A DNA stretch of 64,000 nucleotides from DATBAT01 sp963824805 (lineage in GTDB: Bacteria > Acidobacteriota > Terriglobia > Terriglobales > Acidobacteriaceae). Positions 25,972 to 34,012 of the stretch are shown here, piece by piece; position 1 is the stretch's first letter, and each line of letters begins with the position of its first letter. A program made the position numbers and the translations under genes. Location: positions 53,735 to 117,734 of the forward strand of contig CAWGQZ010000048.1 in assembly GCA_963824805.1 (NCBI GenBank), read 5' to 3'. Under the pieces are notes generated by a model. It worked only from the letters and a program-made list of their open reading frames with translations, made no database searches and had not been told where the DNA came from.

Positions 25972-26190
25972 AATCGCCCACTTAGCATGCGCCCAATCGC
26001 AATCTGAATTCAAGAAAAATAGGAAATCTTGCAAACCCCCTGTCCCTCGCGGCTTTCACAGTGGAAAACTTTGTTTGCGCTTCCACAGGTGTTGTGCGCT
26101 AGAATGCAATAAATCTTTAGACGCTCGTCGCTCCTTTAACGCGAAAAACGGGTATCGCCACTAACGTTCCCTTCCCTCGGGAGGTTGTCG

Positions 26191-26622
26191 ATGTACCGGT
26201 CGTACGGTAATTCAGTTCCGAAGCCCACCCCTTTCATAGAGGTCGAGACCATCATCCGCGGGCAAACTCAGGATTTTTGTACCGCGTTCAATACCGGAAA
26301 CTACGATCAAGCGGGAATCTTGTTTGCCGCCAATGGACAATTTCTCTCCCCCCACCACGAGCCTGCAGAGGGACCAAAGGCGATCGAGAGAGTGTTGCGC
26401 CAGTATGGCGACGCGGGCTATCAGGACCTGCGCTACGAAACTCTTCGCGTCGACTCGTCGGGGGATACGGCCATTGAGACCGGCCGATTCAGCCTGGCCG
26501 TCCGCCAAGCCAATGGCACCACCGCCATGGAGCGGGGAAAATACTTGCACGTGTGGCGCAGGGTCGGGGTCTGGTTGATGGTGGCCAACTGCTGGAACTT
26601 GAATCTGACGCTGGTCAAGTAG
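26191..26622 (+). CDS. NTF2-like (SnoaL/DUF4440) domain protein
   Basis: A 143-residue single-domain protein of the NTF2-like cone fold. The pattern QDFCTAFNTGNYDQAGILFAANGQF, GPKAIERVLRQYGDAG, GRFSLAVRQANG and KYLHVWRRVGVWLMVANCWN is typical of DUF4440 proteins. These bind small hydrophobic ligands or catalyse isomerisation; the function here is unknown. ATG 26191 is preceded by GGGAGG; a TTG two codons earlier is also possible. Confidence 0.8.
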   Translation: MYRSYGNSVPKPTPFIEVETIIRGQTQDFCTAFNTGNYDQAGILFAANGQFLSPHHEPAEGPKAIERVLRQYGDAGYQDLRYETLRVDSSGDTAIETGRFSLAVRQANGTTAMERGKYLHVWRRVGVWLMVANCWNLNLTLVK

Positions 26623-26752
26623 GCCGCAAACCTGACTTGCTACAGGCGGGCAGCAACCCGCCTGGCTCCGCTCGGAACAGAATCCTCAAAAATCCACGCT
26701 CGCCGCGTCTACAATAGACGGCGTTCCGTACCTTTTACCCCAGGAGAGTCGA

Positions 26753-27178
26753 ATGCAACGCAAGGCAAGTGCAGTTTGGAAGGGTGGACTCAAGGACGGC
26801 AAAGGCTCCGTATCCTCCACCAGTGGCGTGCTTTCCAACACCCCGTATTCATTCACTACGCGTTTCGAGAATACGCCTGGAACCAACCCCGAGGAACTGA
26901 TCGCGGCGGCTCACGCGGCCTGCTTCTCTATGGCGTTGTCTGCCCAGCTAGGCGGCGCAAACCTCACACCGGAGAGCATTAATACCAGCGCCACGCTGAC
27001 CATGGAAAAACTGGATGCCGGTTGGACCATTACCGCCATTCAACTGGATGTGACGGCGAAAGTCCCTAATGCCGACAAGGCCGCCTTCGAAAAGGCAGCC
27101 AATGACGCGAAAGCCGGATGCCCCGTTTCAAAGGTGCTCAACGCCAAGATCACTATGAACGCCAAGCTCGAAGGCTAG
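26753..27178 (+). CDS. osmC: OsmC family peroxiredoxin
   Basis: The 141-residue protein belongs to the OsmC/Ohr family of thiol peroxidases that reduce organic hydroperoxides. The first active cysteine is in AAHAACFSMALS and the second in DAKAGCPVSKVL; the N-terminal KASAVWKGGLKDGKG is characteristic of OsmC rather than Ohr. GGAGAG lies upstream of the ATG. It faces the doxX-marR pair across a shared hairpin, and a thiol-peroxide defence role for the neighbourhood is plausible. Confidence 0.93.
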   Translation: MQRKASAVWKGGLKDGKGSVSSTSGVLSNTPYSFTTRFENTPGTNPEELIAAAHAACFSMALSAQLGGANLTPESINTSATLTMEKLDAGWTITAIQLDVTAKVPNADKAAFEKAANDAKAGCPVSKVLNAKITMNAKLEG

Positions 27179-27185
27179 AAAATCA

Positions 27186-27210
27186 CGCCCTGGGTTCCGA
27201 ACCCAGGGCG
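27186..27210. terminator. Bidirectional terminator-like hairpin between osmC and doxX
   Basis: A perfect 11-base-pair stem (CGCCCTGGGTT / AACCCAGGGCG) with a three-base loop lies between two converging genes. On the minus strand it is followed by TGATTTT, a short T-tract; the plus side lacks one. Confidence 0.6.
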
Positions 27211-27223
27211 GCCTCATCTTCCC

Positions 27224-27631
27224 CTAGACCCTCTTCATTAACGCCGAATCCACGGACGCCGATCCGCCCCCAGTCAATACCAGTGAAATCGCAGCCGCCA
27301 GCAAAACCAGAGGGAACTCGAAGCCCTGCGGATTGAAGAAGCCATTCTTCAGGTGGACGGCCAATATGGCGACCAACATGTCGAAGGCAAGTAGCAGCGA
27401 AACCCAACGGGTTGCCAATCCCAGAATCAAAGCAATCCCGCCGAGAAACTCCACAGCGATCAGCACCGTTGCCGCCACTACAGGAACTGGAATTCCGATC
27501 ATGCCCAGAAAGCCTGCCACCCCATGAACCCCCATGTGAATCTTTTGCCAGCCATGGGCCGCGAAAACGATTCCTACCACCACGCGAAGTACCGTGGGTC
27601 CGCACGAACTCAAGCCCGGGTTGATGTTCAT
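27224..27631 (-). CDS. DoxX family membrane protein
   Basis: A 135-residue inner-membrane protein with four hydrophobic segments, beginning VLRVVVGIVFAAHGWQKI and including VLIAVEFLGGIALILGLATRW, the DoxX signature. The start ATG 27631 follows GGAGGAG; an upstream in-frame Met would add an unrelated tail. DoxX proteins contribute to redox and sulfur stress responses. It lies 46 bases after a marR gene on the same strand and is probably controlled by it. Confidence 0.88.
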   Translation of the reverse strand: MNINPGLSSCGPTVLRVVVGIVFAAHGWQKIHMGVHGVAGFLGMIGIPVPVVAATVLIAVEFLGGIALILGLATRWVSLLLAFDMLVAILAVHLKNGFFNPQGFEFPLVLLAAAISLVLTGGGSASVDSALMKRV

Positions 27632-27677
27632 TTTCTCCTCCGCTATACAGTTTTTAATTCCGCAATAGATTGCTCCA

Positions 27678-28148
27678 CTAGACCCTGGAATTGCGCGCCG
27701 CACAAAGCATGGCAATCAGAGTCTTCAGTTTTCGCTCTCCCATGTGACCTAGCAACACATGCTGGAATTCGTGCACCGGCTCATCTAGCGCTTTCAAAAG
27801 CTGCAACCCCTCACGGGTAATGTGTGCGTTAATGATTCGCCGGTCCTGGGAGTCACGGCTGCGCCGGGTCAAACCACGGCGCTCTAAACGGTCCAGCAAC
27901 CGGGTAATATCGGGGTCGCGATTGATCATGCGTTCAGCGATTTCGCTGCATGGCAATCCCGAATCTCCTGCACCTCGTAAAATCCTCAGCGCGTTGTATT
28001 GCGTGGGGGACAGTCCATATTCCTTCAGCCACTCTGACACCTTGCCCTGTAACTGATCCGCGGTACGTTGCAGTGCCAGGAATGCCTCCTCCTCGAGGCT
28101 GCCAAAGGGCCTGTTCTGCCGGATTTCAGCTTGAAAGTCAGATTTCAC
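27678..28148 (-). CDS. MarR family transcriptional regulator
   Basis: A 156-residue winged-helix regulator: LSPTQYNALRILRGAGDSGLPCSEIAERM, DPDITRLLDRLERRGLTRR and DRRIINAHITREGLQLL are the MarR recognition helix and wing. A cysteine in the helix region (LPCSE) could be redox sensing, though this is not the classic OhrR position. It precedes doxX in a two-gene operon and is divergent from the BON gene. A palindrome lies 13 bases upstream of its start, fitting autorepression. Confidence 0.9.
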   Translation of the reverse strand: MKSDFQAEIRQNRPFGSLEEEAFLALQRTADQLQGKVSEWLKEYGLSPTQYNALRILRGAGDSGLPCSEIAERMINRDPDITRLLDRLERRGLTRRSRDSQDRRIINAHITREGLQLLKALDEPVHEFQHVLLGHMGERKLKTLIAMLCAARNSRV

Positions 28149-28161
28149 AACTTTAGATTAT

Positions 28162-28173
28162 TCGTTATAACGA
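28162..28173. promoter_or_regulatory. Likely MarR operator upstream of the marR-doxX operon
   Basis: The perfect 12-base palindrome TCGTTATAACGA sits just upstream of the marR start, in an AT-rich stretch where the promoter is expected. Its sequence resembles known MarR-type operators with inverted TCGTTAT half sites. That it is bound by the adjacent MarR is inference. Confidence 0.6.
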
Positions 28174-28283
28174 TCAATGTCAACATCGATGAAAACGAAT
28201 ACATTCCCATCGTTTGAAAGGGTTCGGCACGGTACCGATGGCAACGCATCCTTCCTCGGAAGGCTTGCATCCAAACAATTAAC

Positions 28284-28293
28284 TAACCGGTTA
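28284..28293. promoter_or_regulatory. Palindrome TAACCGGTTA in the BON gene leader
   Basis: A perfect ten-base palindrome lies 24 bases ahead of the BON protein start. It could be an operator for an unknown regulator (TetR-like sites often contain AACCGGTT). It may also be chance. Confidence 0.35.
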
Positions 28294-28317
28294 ATCAACG
28301 GTTGAGGGAGAACGACA

Positions 28318-29070
28318 ATGAAGAATTTTTCGAGGAGTTTCGCAGCGTTATTAGCCACTTTGATTTTAAGCGTAGGCCTGTCGGCGCAGACATCCGCTGG
28401 CCGTTACGATCAGGACATCCAGTCCAAGGTGTCGCATCAGCTTTCCGAAAAGAAGCAGTTCCGCAACGTGAGCTCTTCTGTAGAAGACGGCATCGTCACC
28501 TTGAAGGGCAGCGTTGACCTCTATCAGGAAAAGCTCGATGCAGCCAAAAAGGCACGCAAGACGGACAAGGTTCAGGGCGTGCGCAATCAGATCGAGGTAA
28601 GCTCGACGGCTCCAGACAGCCAGCTGATGGCGCAACTGGGTCGCAAGATTTATTACGATCGCATCGGATACGACAATGCCTATAACTTCGTGCAGGCTTC
28701 GGTAAAAAACGGAGTCGTCACCCTAAGCGGCTTGACCCGTACGCCGGTCAGCAAAGACTCCGCCTTAGCGATCGCCAACATGACGCCTGGCGTCAAAGAA
28801 GTGGTGGATAACATCACCGTCGCACCGGTGTCCGGCTTTGACGACAGCATCCGTCTGGCGGCAACGCGGGCAATCTACCGAGATTCAGTGCTTGGCAGAT
28901 ACGCAACCGATCCGGCGTTGCCGATTCGTATCGTGGTCGACAACGGCAAACTGAGCCTCTATGGGACGGTGGAGTCCACCATGGATAAGCAGATTGCAGG
29001 AATCCGCGCCGGTCAGGTGTTCGGCGTATTCAGCGTCGAGAACAACCTGACGGTTGCAGGCCGATCCTAG
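28318..29070 (+). CDS. Exported protein with three BON domains
   Basis: The 250-residue protein has a Sec signal peptide (SFAALLATLILSVGLSAQ) and three BON domains at about 28-95, 108-168 and 180-246. Each shows the pattern of a hydrophobic helix followed by VEDGIVTLKGSV, VKNGVVTLSGL or VDNGKLSLYGTV. BON domains bind membranes or phospholipids and protect the envelope under osmotic stress (OsmY-type). GGGAG precedes the start, and a strong terminator follows, so the gene is monocistronic. Confidence 0.9.
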   Translation: MKNFSRSFAALLATLILSVGLSAQTSAGRYDQDIQSKVSHQLSEKKQFRNVSSSVEDGIVTLKGSVDLYQEKLDAAKKARKTDKVQGVRNQIEVSSTAPDSQLMAQLGRKIYYDRIGYDNAYNFVQASVKNGVVTLSGLTRTPVSKDSALAIANMTPGVKEVVDNITVAPVSGFDDSIRLAATRAIYRDSVLGRYATDPALPIRIVVDNGKLSLYGTVESTMDKQIAGIRAGQVFGVFSVENNLTVAGRS

Positions 29071-29121
29071 CTAGGTTGGCTGGTATAAAGACGTAGCTCC
29101 GCTACCTATCAGCCGAAAATC

Positions 29122-29153
29122 ATAGGCGGCCCAAAAAGGGCCGCCTATTTTTT
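29122..29153. terminator. Strong rho-independent terminator after the BON gene
   Basis: An ATAGGCGGCCC / GGGCCGCCTAT stem with loop AAAAA is followed by TTTTTT on the plus strand. It separates the BON gene from the converging larB gene. Confidence 0.92.
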
Positions 29154-29185
29154 GTGCCTTGGTGGAGCTTGCGTTTCAGTGAACC

Positions 29186-29932
29186 CTAAAGCCGGTTAAT
29201 CAATGACGCCACATACCCAGCGCCAAACCCATTATCGATATTCACCACGCTGACATTCGAAGCACACGAATTCATCATCCCCATCAGCGCCGCCAATCCC
29301 TCAAATGCCGCCCCATAGCCCACACTGGTAGGAACCGCAATCACTGGAACTCCCACCATGCCGCCCACCACACTGGGCAAAGCCCCTTCCATCCCGGCAC
29401 AGACAATCACCACTCGGGCGCGGGTGAGCGACTCGCGATTGGCCAGCAGGCGGTGGATCCCAGCCACGCCGACGTCGTATAACCTCTCAACCTCATTCCC
29501 CATGATCGAAGCCGTTGCCACCGCCTCCTCCGCCACCGGAATATCGCTGGTGCCCGCCGAAACCACCGCCACGATTCCCTTCCCGTATTTTGTGCTGTCG
29601 TTTCGCAGGACAATCGTGCGCGAGGCTTTGTCGTATTTCGCCTTGCCAACCTTCTTCCTTACCGCCGCAAACTGTTGTTTGCTCGCTCGGGTCGCCAGAA
29701 CGTTTCCCTCATGCTTCGCCAACCGGGCAAAAATCTCCGCCAATTGGATTGGACTTTTTCCCAGGCCAAAAATGACTTCCGGCATCCCATTGCGGAGCGC
29801 CCGATGATGATCGACCTTGGCGAAGCCTAAATCTTCAAATGGCAAATGCCGGAGGCGCTGCACTGCTTCATCGGGTGAAAGCTTGCGTTCGCGGACTTGT
29901 TCAAAGAGTTGACGGATTGATTCTGCGTTCAC
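29186..29932 (-). CDS. larB: LarB, nickel-pincer cofactor biosynthesis carboxylase
   Basis: The 248-residue protein has a PurE/AIR-carboxylase-like C-terminal half (GIVAVVSAGTSDIPVAEEA, ARVVIVCAGMEGALPSVVGG, VIAVPTSVGYGA) after an N-terminal helical region, the arrangement of LarB. LarB carboxylates and hydrolyses nicotinic acid adenine dinucleotide as the first step of the nickel-pincer nucleotide used by lactate racemase and related enzymes. LarC and LarE, needed for later steps, are not in this window. It is 36 bases downstream of an MFS transporter gene on the same strand and may be co-transcribed with it. Confidence 0.93.
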   Translation of the reverse strand: MNAESIRQLFEQVRERKLSPDEAVQRLRHLPFEDLGFAKVDHHRALRNGMPEVIFGLGKSPIQLAEIFARLAKHEGNVLATRASKQQFAAVRKKVGKAKYDKASRTIVLRNDSTKYGKGIVAVVSAGTSDIPVAEEAVATASIMGNEVERLYDVGVAGIHRLLANRESLTRARVVIVCAGMEGALPSVVGGMVGVPVIAVPTSVGYGAAFEGLAALMGMMNSCASNVSVVNIDNGFGAGYVASLINRL

Positions 29933-29968
29933 GGATGCACCCTATCAAGAGTAGCACTCAGACTGCAA

Positions 29969-31153
29969 TCACTTGGAACGTCGTGTGGACGGCGAAAGCA
30001 GCAGCAAAATCGCCGCCATCACCGCTAGGCCAGCCGAGACATAAAACGGCAGGCCGGCGCCGTAGTATTTCCAGAGCGTCCCTGTTATGCCGCTGGCCAA
30101 CAGAATCGCCACGCTGGTGGTGAAATAGTAGATGCCCAAGGCCCTTCCCCTCGCCTCTTCGTCCACCGCGTCCACCACCAGTGCTTTAAGCACTGGGTTG
30201 GTCAGAGCATAGAACAAGCCGTAGGACGCCATTGCAATCCAGATCGCAGGGCGCGACGGAGCCGCTGCAAAAACAAAATAAACAGCGGCGAACACAAGAT
30301 ATCCAGATGCTGCTATCGCACGCCGCGAAACCCGGTCGCTTAGCCGTCCTGCCGGCCAGGAGAAAGACGTATATACGATGTTGAACACAAGCCCCAACAG
30401 TGGAGCCTGTACCGTCCGAATTCCAGCATCTTCCGCCCGCAACACCAGAAACATGTCACTCGAATTTCCCAGCGAAAAGAGCGCGACCGCAAACAGCACC
30501 GCATAGAATCCCTTGGGAAAATCCCGCCAACCTATGGTGACTTGCGGCTTCGCCTTCGGTTCCGCTACAGGTTTGATCTTCGTCTCGCGGATCCCCAGCG
30601 CGGCAGCCAGTATGCATAACCCTCCGGGAAGCGCCGCAAACCAAAACACTCCTCGCATGCCAAAAAGGGGGAGCAGCGACAAAGCAATCAGCGGACCTGC
30701 GATCGCACCCGCCGAATCCATAGCCTGAATAAATCCGTAGGCTGAGCCGAGACCCGCGTGTGGCACTGACTCGGCCACCATCACATCGCGCGGCGTGCCG
30801 CGTATCCCCTTGGCGAAACGGTCGGAAAAGCGAATCGCAAGGACTTGCCACCAGGCACCGGTTAGTGCCAGCAAAGGCTTGGCAGCGTTCGCAACCACAT
30901 AACCGCTGACCACCAAAGGTTTGCGTCGCGGAAAGCGGTCAGCAAGATATCCGGAAAATAGCTTCGCGAATGACGCCACGCTTTCCGCGATGCCTTCAAT
31001 GATTCCTAGCTGCGCCGGCCCGGCGCCTATCGAAACCAGAAATGCAGGCAGCACCCAATATGCCATCTCCGACGCCGTATCATTGAGCAGCGAGGTTACG
31101 CCGAAGACTCTAACGTTACGGCGGCCGTCCTGGTCGAGAGCAGTGGGCACCAT
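29969..31153 (-). CDS. MFS transporter
   Basis: A 394-residue major facilitator with about twelve transmembrane segments. Conserved loops are visible as SGYLADRFPRRKP between helices 2 and 3 and AGRLSDRVSRRAIAASGY in the second half. It resembles drug- or metabolite-efflux members of the family; the substrate is unknown. The N-terminal VTSLLNDTASEMAYWVLPAF is shared by a group of uncharacterised exporters. It precedes larB on the same strand. Confidence 0.88.
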   Translation of the reverse strand: MVPTALDQDGRRNVRVFGVTSLLNDTASEMAYWVLPAFLVSIGAGPAQLGIIEGIAESVASFAKLFSGYLADRFPRRKPLVVSGYVVANAAKPLLALTGAWWQVLAIRFSDRFAKGIRGTPRDVMVAESVPHAGLGSAYGFIQAMDSAGAIAGPLIALSLLPLFGMRGVFWFAALPGGLCILAAALGIRETKIKPVAEPKAKPQVTIGWRDFPKGFYAVLFAVALFSLGNSSDMFLVLRAEDAGIRTVQAPLLGLVFNIVYTSFSWPAGRLSDRVSRRAIAASGYLVFAAVYFVFAAAPSRPAIWIAMASYGLFYALTNPVLKALVVDAVDEEARGRALGIYYFTTSVAILLASGITGTLWKYYGAGLPFYVSAGLAVMAAILLLLSPSTRRSK

Positions 31154-31247
31154 TCAGTTTGTATCACGAAGGAAGAAAAGGAAGCGTTCCACAAGAATGG
31201 CCGCAACCAGTATCGCATCGCACGAAACTGTCAAAAAAATCGCAGCG

Positions 31248-31253
31248 TATAAT
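31248..31253 (+). promoter_or_regulatory. Putative minus-10 element upstream of thiC
   Basis: TATAAT occurs 36 bases ahead of the thiC start in an A/T-rich leader. No clear minus-35 box and no THI-box (TPP riboswitch) elements are visible between the divergent MFS gene and thiC. Confidence 0.4.
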
Positions 31254-31289
31254 TAAAGAACTAAATATTTCTTGTAAGGTTAACTGCCC

Positions 31290-32750
31290 ATGACTGGCTC
31301 GGATACAGCTCCCAAGAATGGTAACAACGGACAACATCAGCCATCACAACCTCGAGCCGCATGGATCGCCCGGCGCAAAGCGGAAAACACCAACGGGAAT
31401 TTCTCTCAGATGCACTATGCCCGGAAAGGCGTGATCACCGAGGAGATGGGCTACATTGCTCACAAGGAAAAGCTGGCTCCCGAATTGGTACGCGATGAAG
31501 TTGCCCGCGGGCGAATGATCATCCCCGCGAACATCAACCATCCTGAACTGGAACCAATGTGCATCGGCGTGGAGTCACTATGCAAGATCAACTCCAACAT
31601 CGGAAATTCCGCGGTCACTTCCAACATCGACGAAGAACTAAAGAAGCTGCATACCTCGGTGCACTACGGCGCTGATACCGTGATGGATCTCTCCACCGGC
31701 GGAAATATTCATGAAATCCGCGAGGCCATTTTGCGGCACTCGCCGGTTCCGATCGGAACCGTTCCCATCTACGAAGCGATCTCACGGGTGAAGCGCATTG
31801 AAGATCTCAATGCCGAGGTCATGCTGGAAGTGATCGAAGAACAAGCCGAGCAAGGTGTGGACTACATGACGATCCATGCTGGGGTCCTGATTCAGTATCT
31901 GCCAATGGTGTCGAAGCGCATCACTGGAATCGTCAGCCGCGGCGGCGCGATTCTCGCGCAATGGATGGCGCACCATCACAAGCAGAATTTTCTTTATGAA
32001 CGCTTCGACGACATCTGCAAGATCTTCGCCAAGCACGACGTCTCCTTCTCTTTGGGAGACGGCCTTCGCCCCGGCTGCATCGCCGACGCCAGCGACGAAG
32101 CTCAGTTCTCCGAACTCAAAACATTAGGAGAGTTAACCAAGAAGGCCTGGAGCTACGACGTGCAGGTCATGATCGAAGGCCCCGGCCACGTTCCGCTCGA
32201 CAAAATTAAGGAACAGGTCGACAAAGAAAAGGAACTCTGCTTCGAGGCGCCGTTCTACACACTGGGGCCGCTGGTAACGGACATCGCGCCGGGCTACGAT
32301 CACATCACCTCCGCCATCGGAGCCGCGATGATCGGCTGGCATGGGGCAGCCATGCTCTGCTACGTCACTCCCAAAGAGCACCTTGGCCTGCCCAACGAAA
32401 AAGACGTCAAAGATGGCATCATCGCCTACAAGATCGCGGCCCATGCCGCCGACCTGGCGCGTCATCGTCCCGGCGTCCAGGACCGTGACGACGCTCTTAG
32501 CTACGCCCGCTACACCTTCGACTGGGAGAAGCAGTTCGCACTCTCGCTTGATCCTGAAACCGCGCGTTCCATGCACGACGAGACTCTTCCGGACGACTAC
32601 TACAAGGAAGCAAAATTCTGCTCGATGTGCGGTCCGAAGTTTTGTTCGATGAACTATTCCAGCAAGGTCGACGAATACAACAAAGAAGTCCACGGCCTGG
32701 AGAAGAAAGACTACACAGAACTGGTGGAAAAGCTGGTCTCCCTGAAATGA
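31290..32750 (+). CDS. thiC: ThiC, phosphomethylpyrimidine synthase
   Basis: The 486-residue radical SAM enzyme converts aminoimidazole ribotide to hydroxymethylpyrimidine phosphate in thiamine synthesis. Family sequence runs throughout, including MHYARKGVITEEMGYIA near the start, NIGNSAVTSNIDEE, VMDLSTGGNIHEIRE and MIEGPGHVPLD. The iron-sulfur cluster cysteines are in CSMCGPKFC near the C-terminus. The length fits the bacterial ThiC without the long N-terminal domain. It is a single gene with its own leader; no other thiamine genes are nearby. Confidence 0.96.
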   Translation: MTGSDTAPKNGNNGQHQPSQPRAAWIARRKAENTNGNFSQMHYARKGVITEEMGYIAHKEKLAPELVRDEVARGRMIIPANINHPELEPMCIGVESLCKINSNIGNSAVTSNIDEELKKLHTSVHYGADTVMDLSTGGNIHEIREAILRHSPVPIGTVPIYEAISRVKRIEDLNAEVMLEVIEEQAEQGVDYMTIHAGVLIQYLPMVSKRITGIVSRGGAILAQWMAHHHKQNFLYERFDDICKIFAKHDVSFSLGDGLRPGCIADASDEAQFSELKTLGELTKKAWSYDVQVMIEGPGHVPLDKIKEQVDKEKELCFEAPFYTLGPLVTDIAPGYDHITSAIGAAMIGWHGAAMLCYVTPKEHLGLPNEKDVKDGIIAYKIAAHAADLARHRPGVQDRDDALSYARYTFDWEKQFALSLDPETARSMHDETLPDDYYKEAKFCSMCGPKFCSMNYSSKVDEYNKEVHGLEKKDYTELVEKLVSLK

Positions 32751-32828
32751 GCCCGTGTAGAAAACGGGCCTCAGGTCACGTCCGTTTTCTCAGCAAGGAA
32801 GCGGATCTCTTGTGCGATAAAGCCGCCC

Positions 32829-33917
32829 TCAATCCAAATCTGAATACCGCTTAACCCCAGACCGGATCTCTGCCCGCTTCGGCGACACCGGACGATGTGC
32901 GTAACGGACCACCGTATCCTCCGCATCCGGATCTTCCGGGAAGACCTGCTTGGCGGCAATCATCCGCATGCCCGAATGTGGCTTTACCTCGCCTACCAGC
33001 GCAGACGGCTTCGCGGTTGCAGGCGTAGCTTCAACATTCTTCATTTGCTGCGACACAGGAGCGCCAGTCGAGGAAGTAGGTCTGTGCATGATGGAAACGG
33101 CAAACAGCACTGCCAGCGCAGCCACAGCGGCCGCCCCCGATGCCTTTAGGAATCGGCCGTCCCGCAAGGAAAAACGACGTTTACGGAGTTCCGGCAGATC
33201 AATAACGCTCAACTCCTCGTCGGTGAAAACCTCGGGTTCCTCGTCATCCGTAAGCGAGAACATGCTTGGCACAAGTTGCTCTTGATCGGCGGCTTTTCCC
33301 TGGCCGCCGGAAGTGATCGCTGCCACTAGGCGTCTCGTCAATTTTCGAGTCTCTGAACCGATTTCCAGCGCGAAGGCTTTTAGCGGTACCACAGACCTCT
33401 TTGCCGTCGCCTGACCCGCGTGAAAACTCGCCGTCGCTCCATCCATCCATCGGATTGTGGTTTCAACGATATCTTCCCACGTGGCCAGAGCCCGGACCTT
33501 CGCTGATCGCCGGGGACTTGGTTTCACATCCGGTTTGGACACACCCTCCGCAAGACGCGGCGACTCCGCCCCTATCAGCGCCGTGGAAATTTCGATCACC
33601 TGCGCCGGAGTCACCCAATTTCGCGCGGCCTGAGTGGCCTCTTCCGGTTGCAGGACAATCATCTCAATCGAGCGGATGCCCCCATCGCGCGCTCCCGGCG
33701 TAACCAGTACGCACATATCGGTTCTCCCGGAAGCATCCGCCGCCATCTTGGCAGCGTCTTCCGGACGGCATTGCCTGACGGTAATTTCGAGGTCCGCGGT
33801 GGCAGAGAAGAATTGCCCGGAGGCAGCAGTTTCAACGTCAAATCCGCGCGCCCTTAGATCCTGCGCCAGGCGCTCACAGTATTCCGGCAAGGGGGTGGTT
33901 ATACGGGCAAGAGGCAT
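32829..33917 (-). CDS. Hypothetical single-pass membrane protein
   Basis: I do not recognise a family. The 362-residue protein (from ATG 33917, with AGGA upstream) has a cytoplasmic-looking N-terminal domain of mixed alpha/beta character (PEYCERLAQDLRARGFDVET, then SIEMIVLQPEE), a basic, serine-rich linker, and an acidic stretch (DDEEPEVFTDEELS). One transmembrane helix follows near residue 275 (GAAAVAALAVLFAVSIM), then a short periplasmic tail. Soluble N-terminal domain, single membrane span and short tail is an arrangement seen in anti-sigma or signalling proteins, but there is no direct sign of either. It converges on thiC. Confidence 0.7.
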   Translation of the reverse strand: MPLARITTPLPEYCERLAQDLRARGFDVETAASGQFFSATADLEITVRQCRPEDAAKMAADASGRTDMCVLVTPGARDGGIRSIEMIVLQPEEATQAARNWVTPAQVIEISTALIGAESPRLAEGVSKPDVKPSPRRSAKVRALATWEDIVETTIRWMDGATASFHAGQATAKRSVVPLKAFALEIGSETRKLTRRLVAAITSGGQGKAADQEQLVPSMFSLTDDEEPEVFTDEELSVIDLPELRKRRFSLRDGRFLKASGAAAVAALAVLFAVSIMHRPTSSTGAPVSQQMKNVEATPATAKPSALVGEVKPHSGMRMIAAKQVFPEDPDAEDTVVRYAHRPVSPKRAEIRSGVKRYSDLD

Positions 33918-34012
33918 AGCTGAGTCCTGAATTAGGATACTTGGATGCCATGCCAATAAAAACAAGTTTTCCTTGGAAAAAAAATGGCTAGTACCATCCT
34001 CCCGGGTCCTTC

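Noticed and set aside
31154..31289. TPP riboswitch upstream of thiC
   Set aside because: No THI-box elements can be seen in the 136-base leader.
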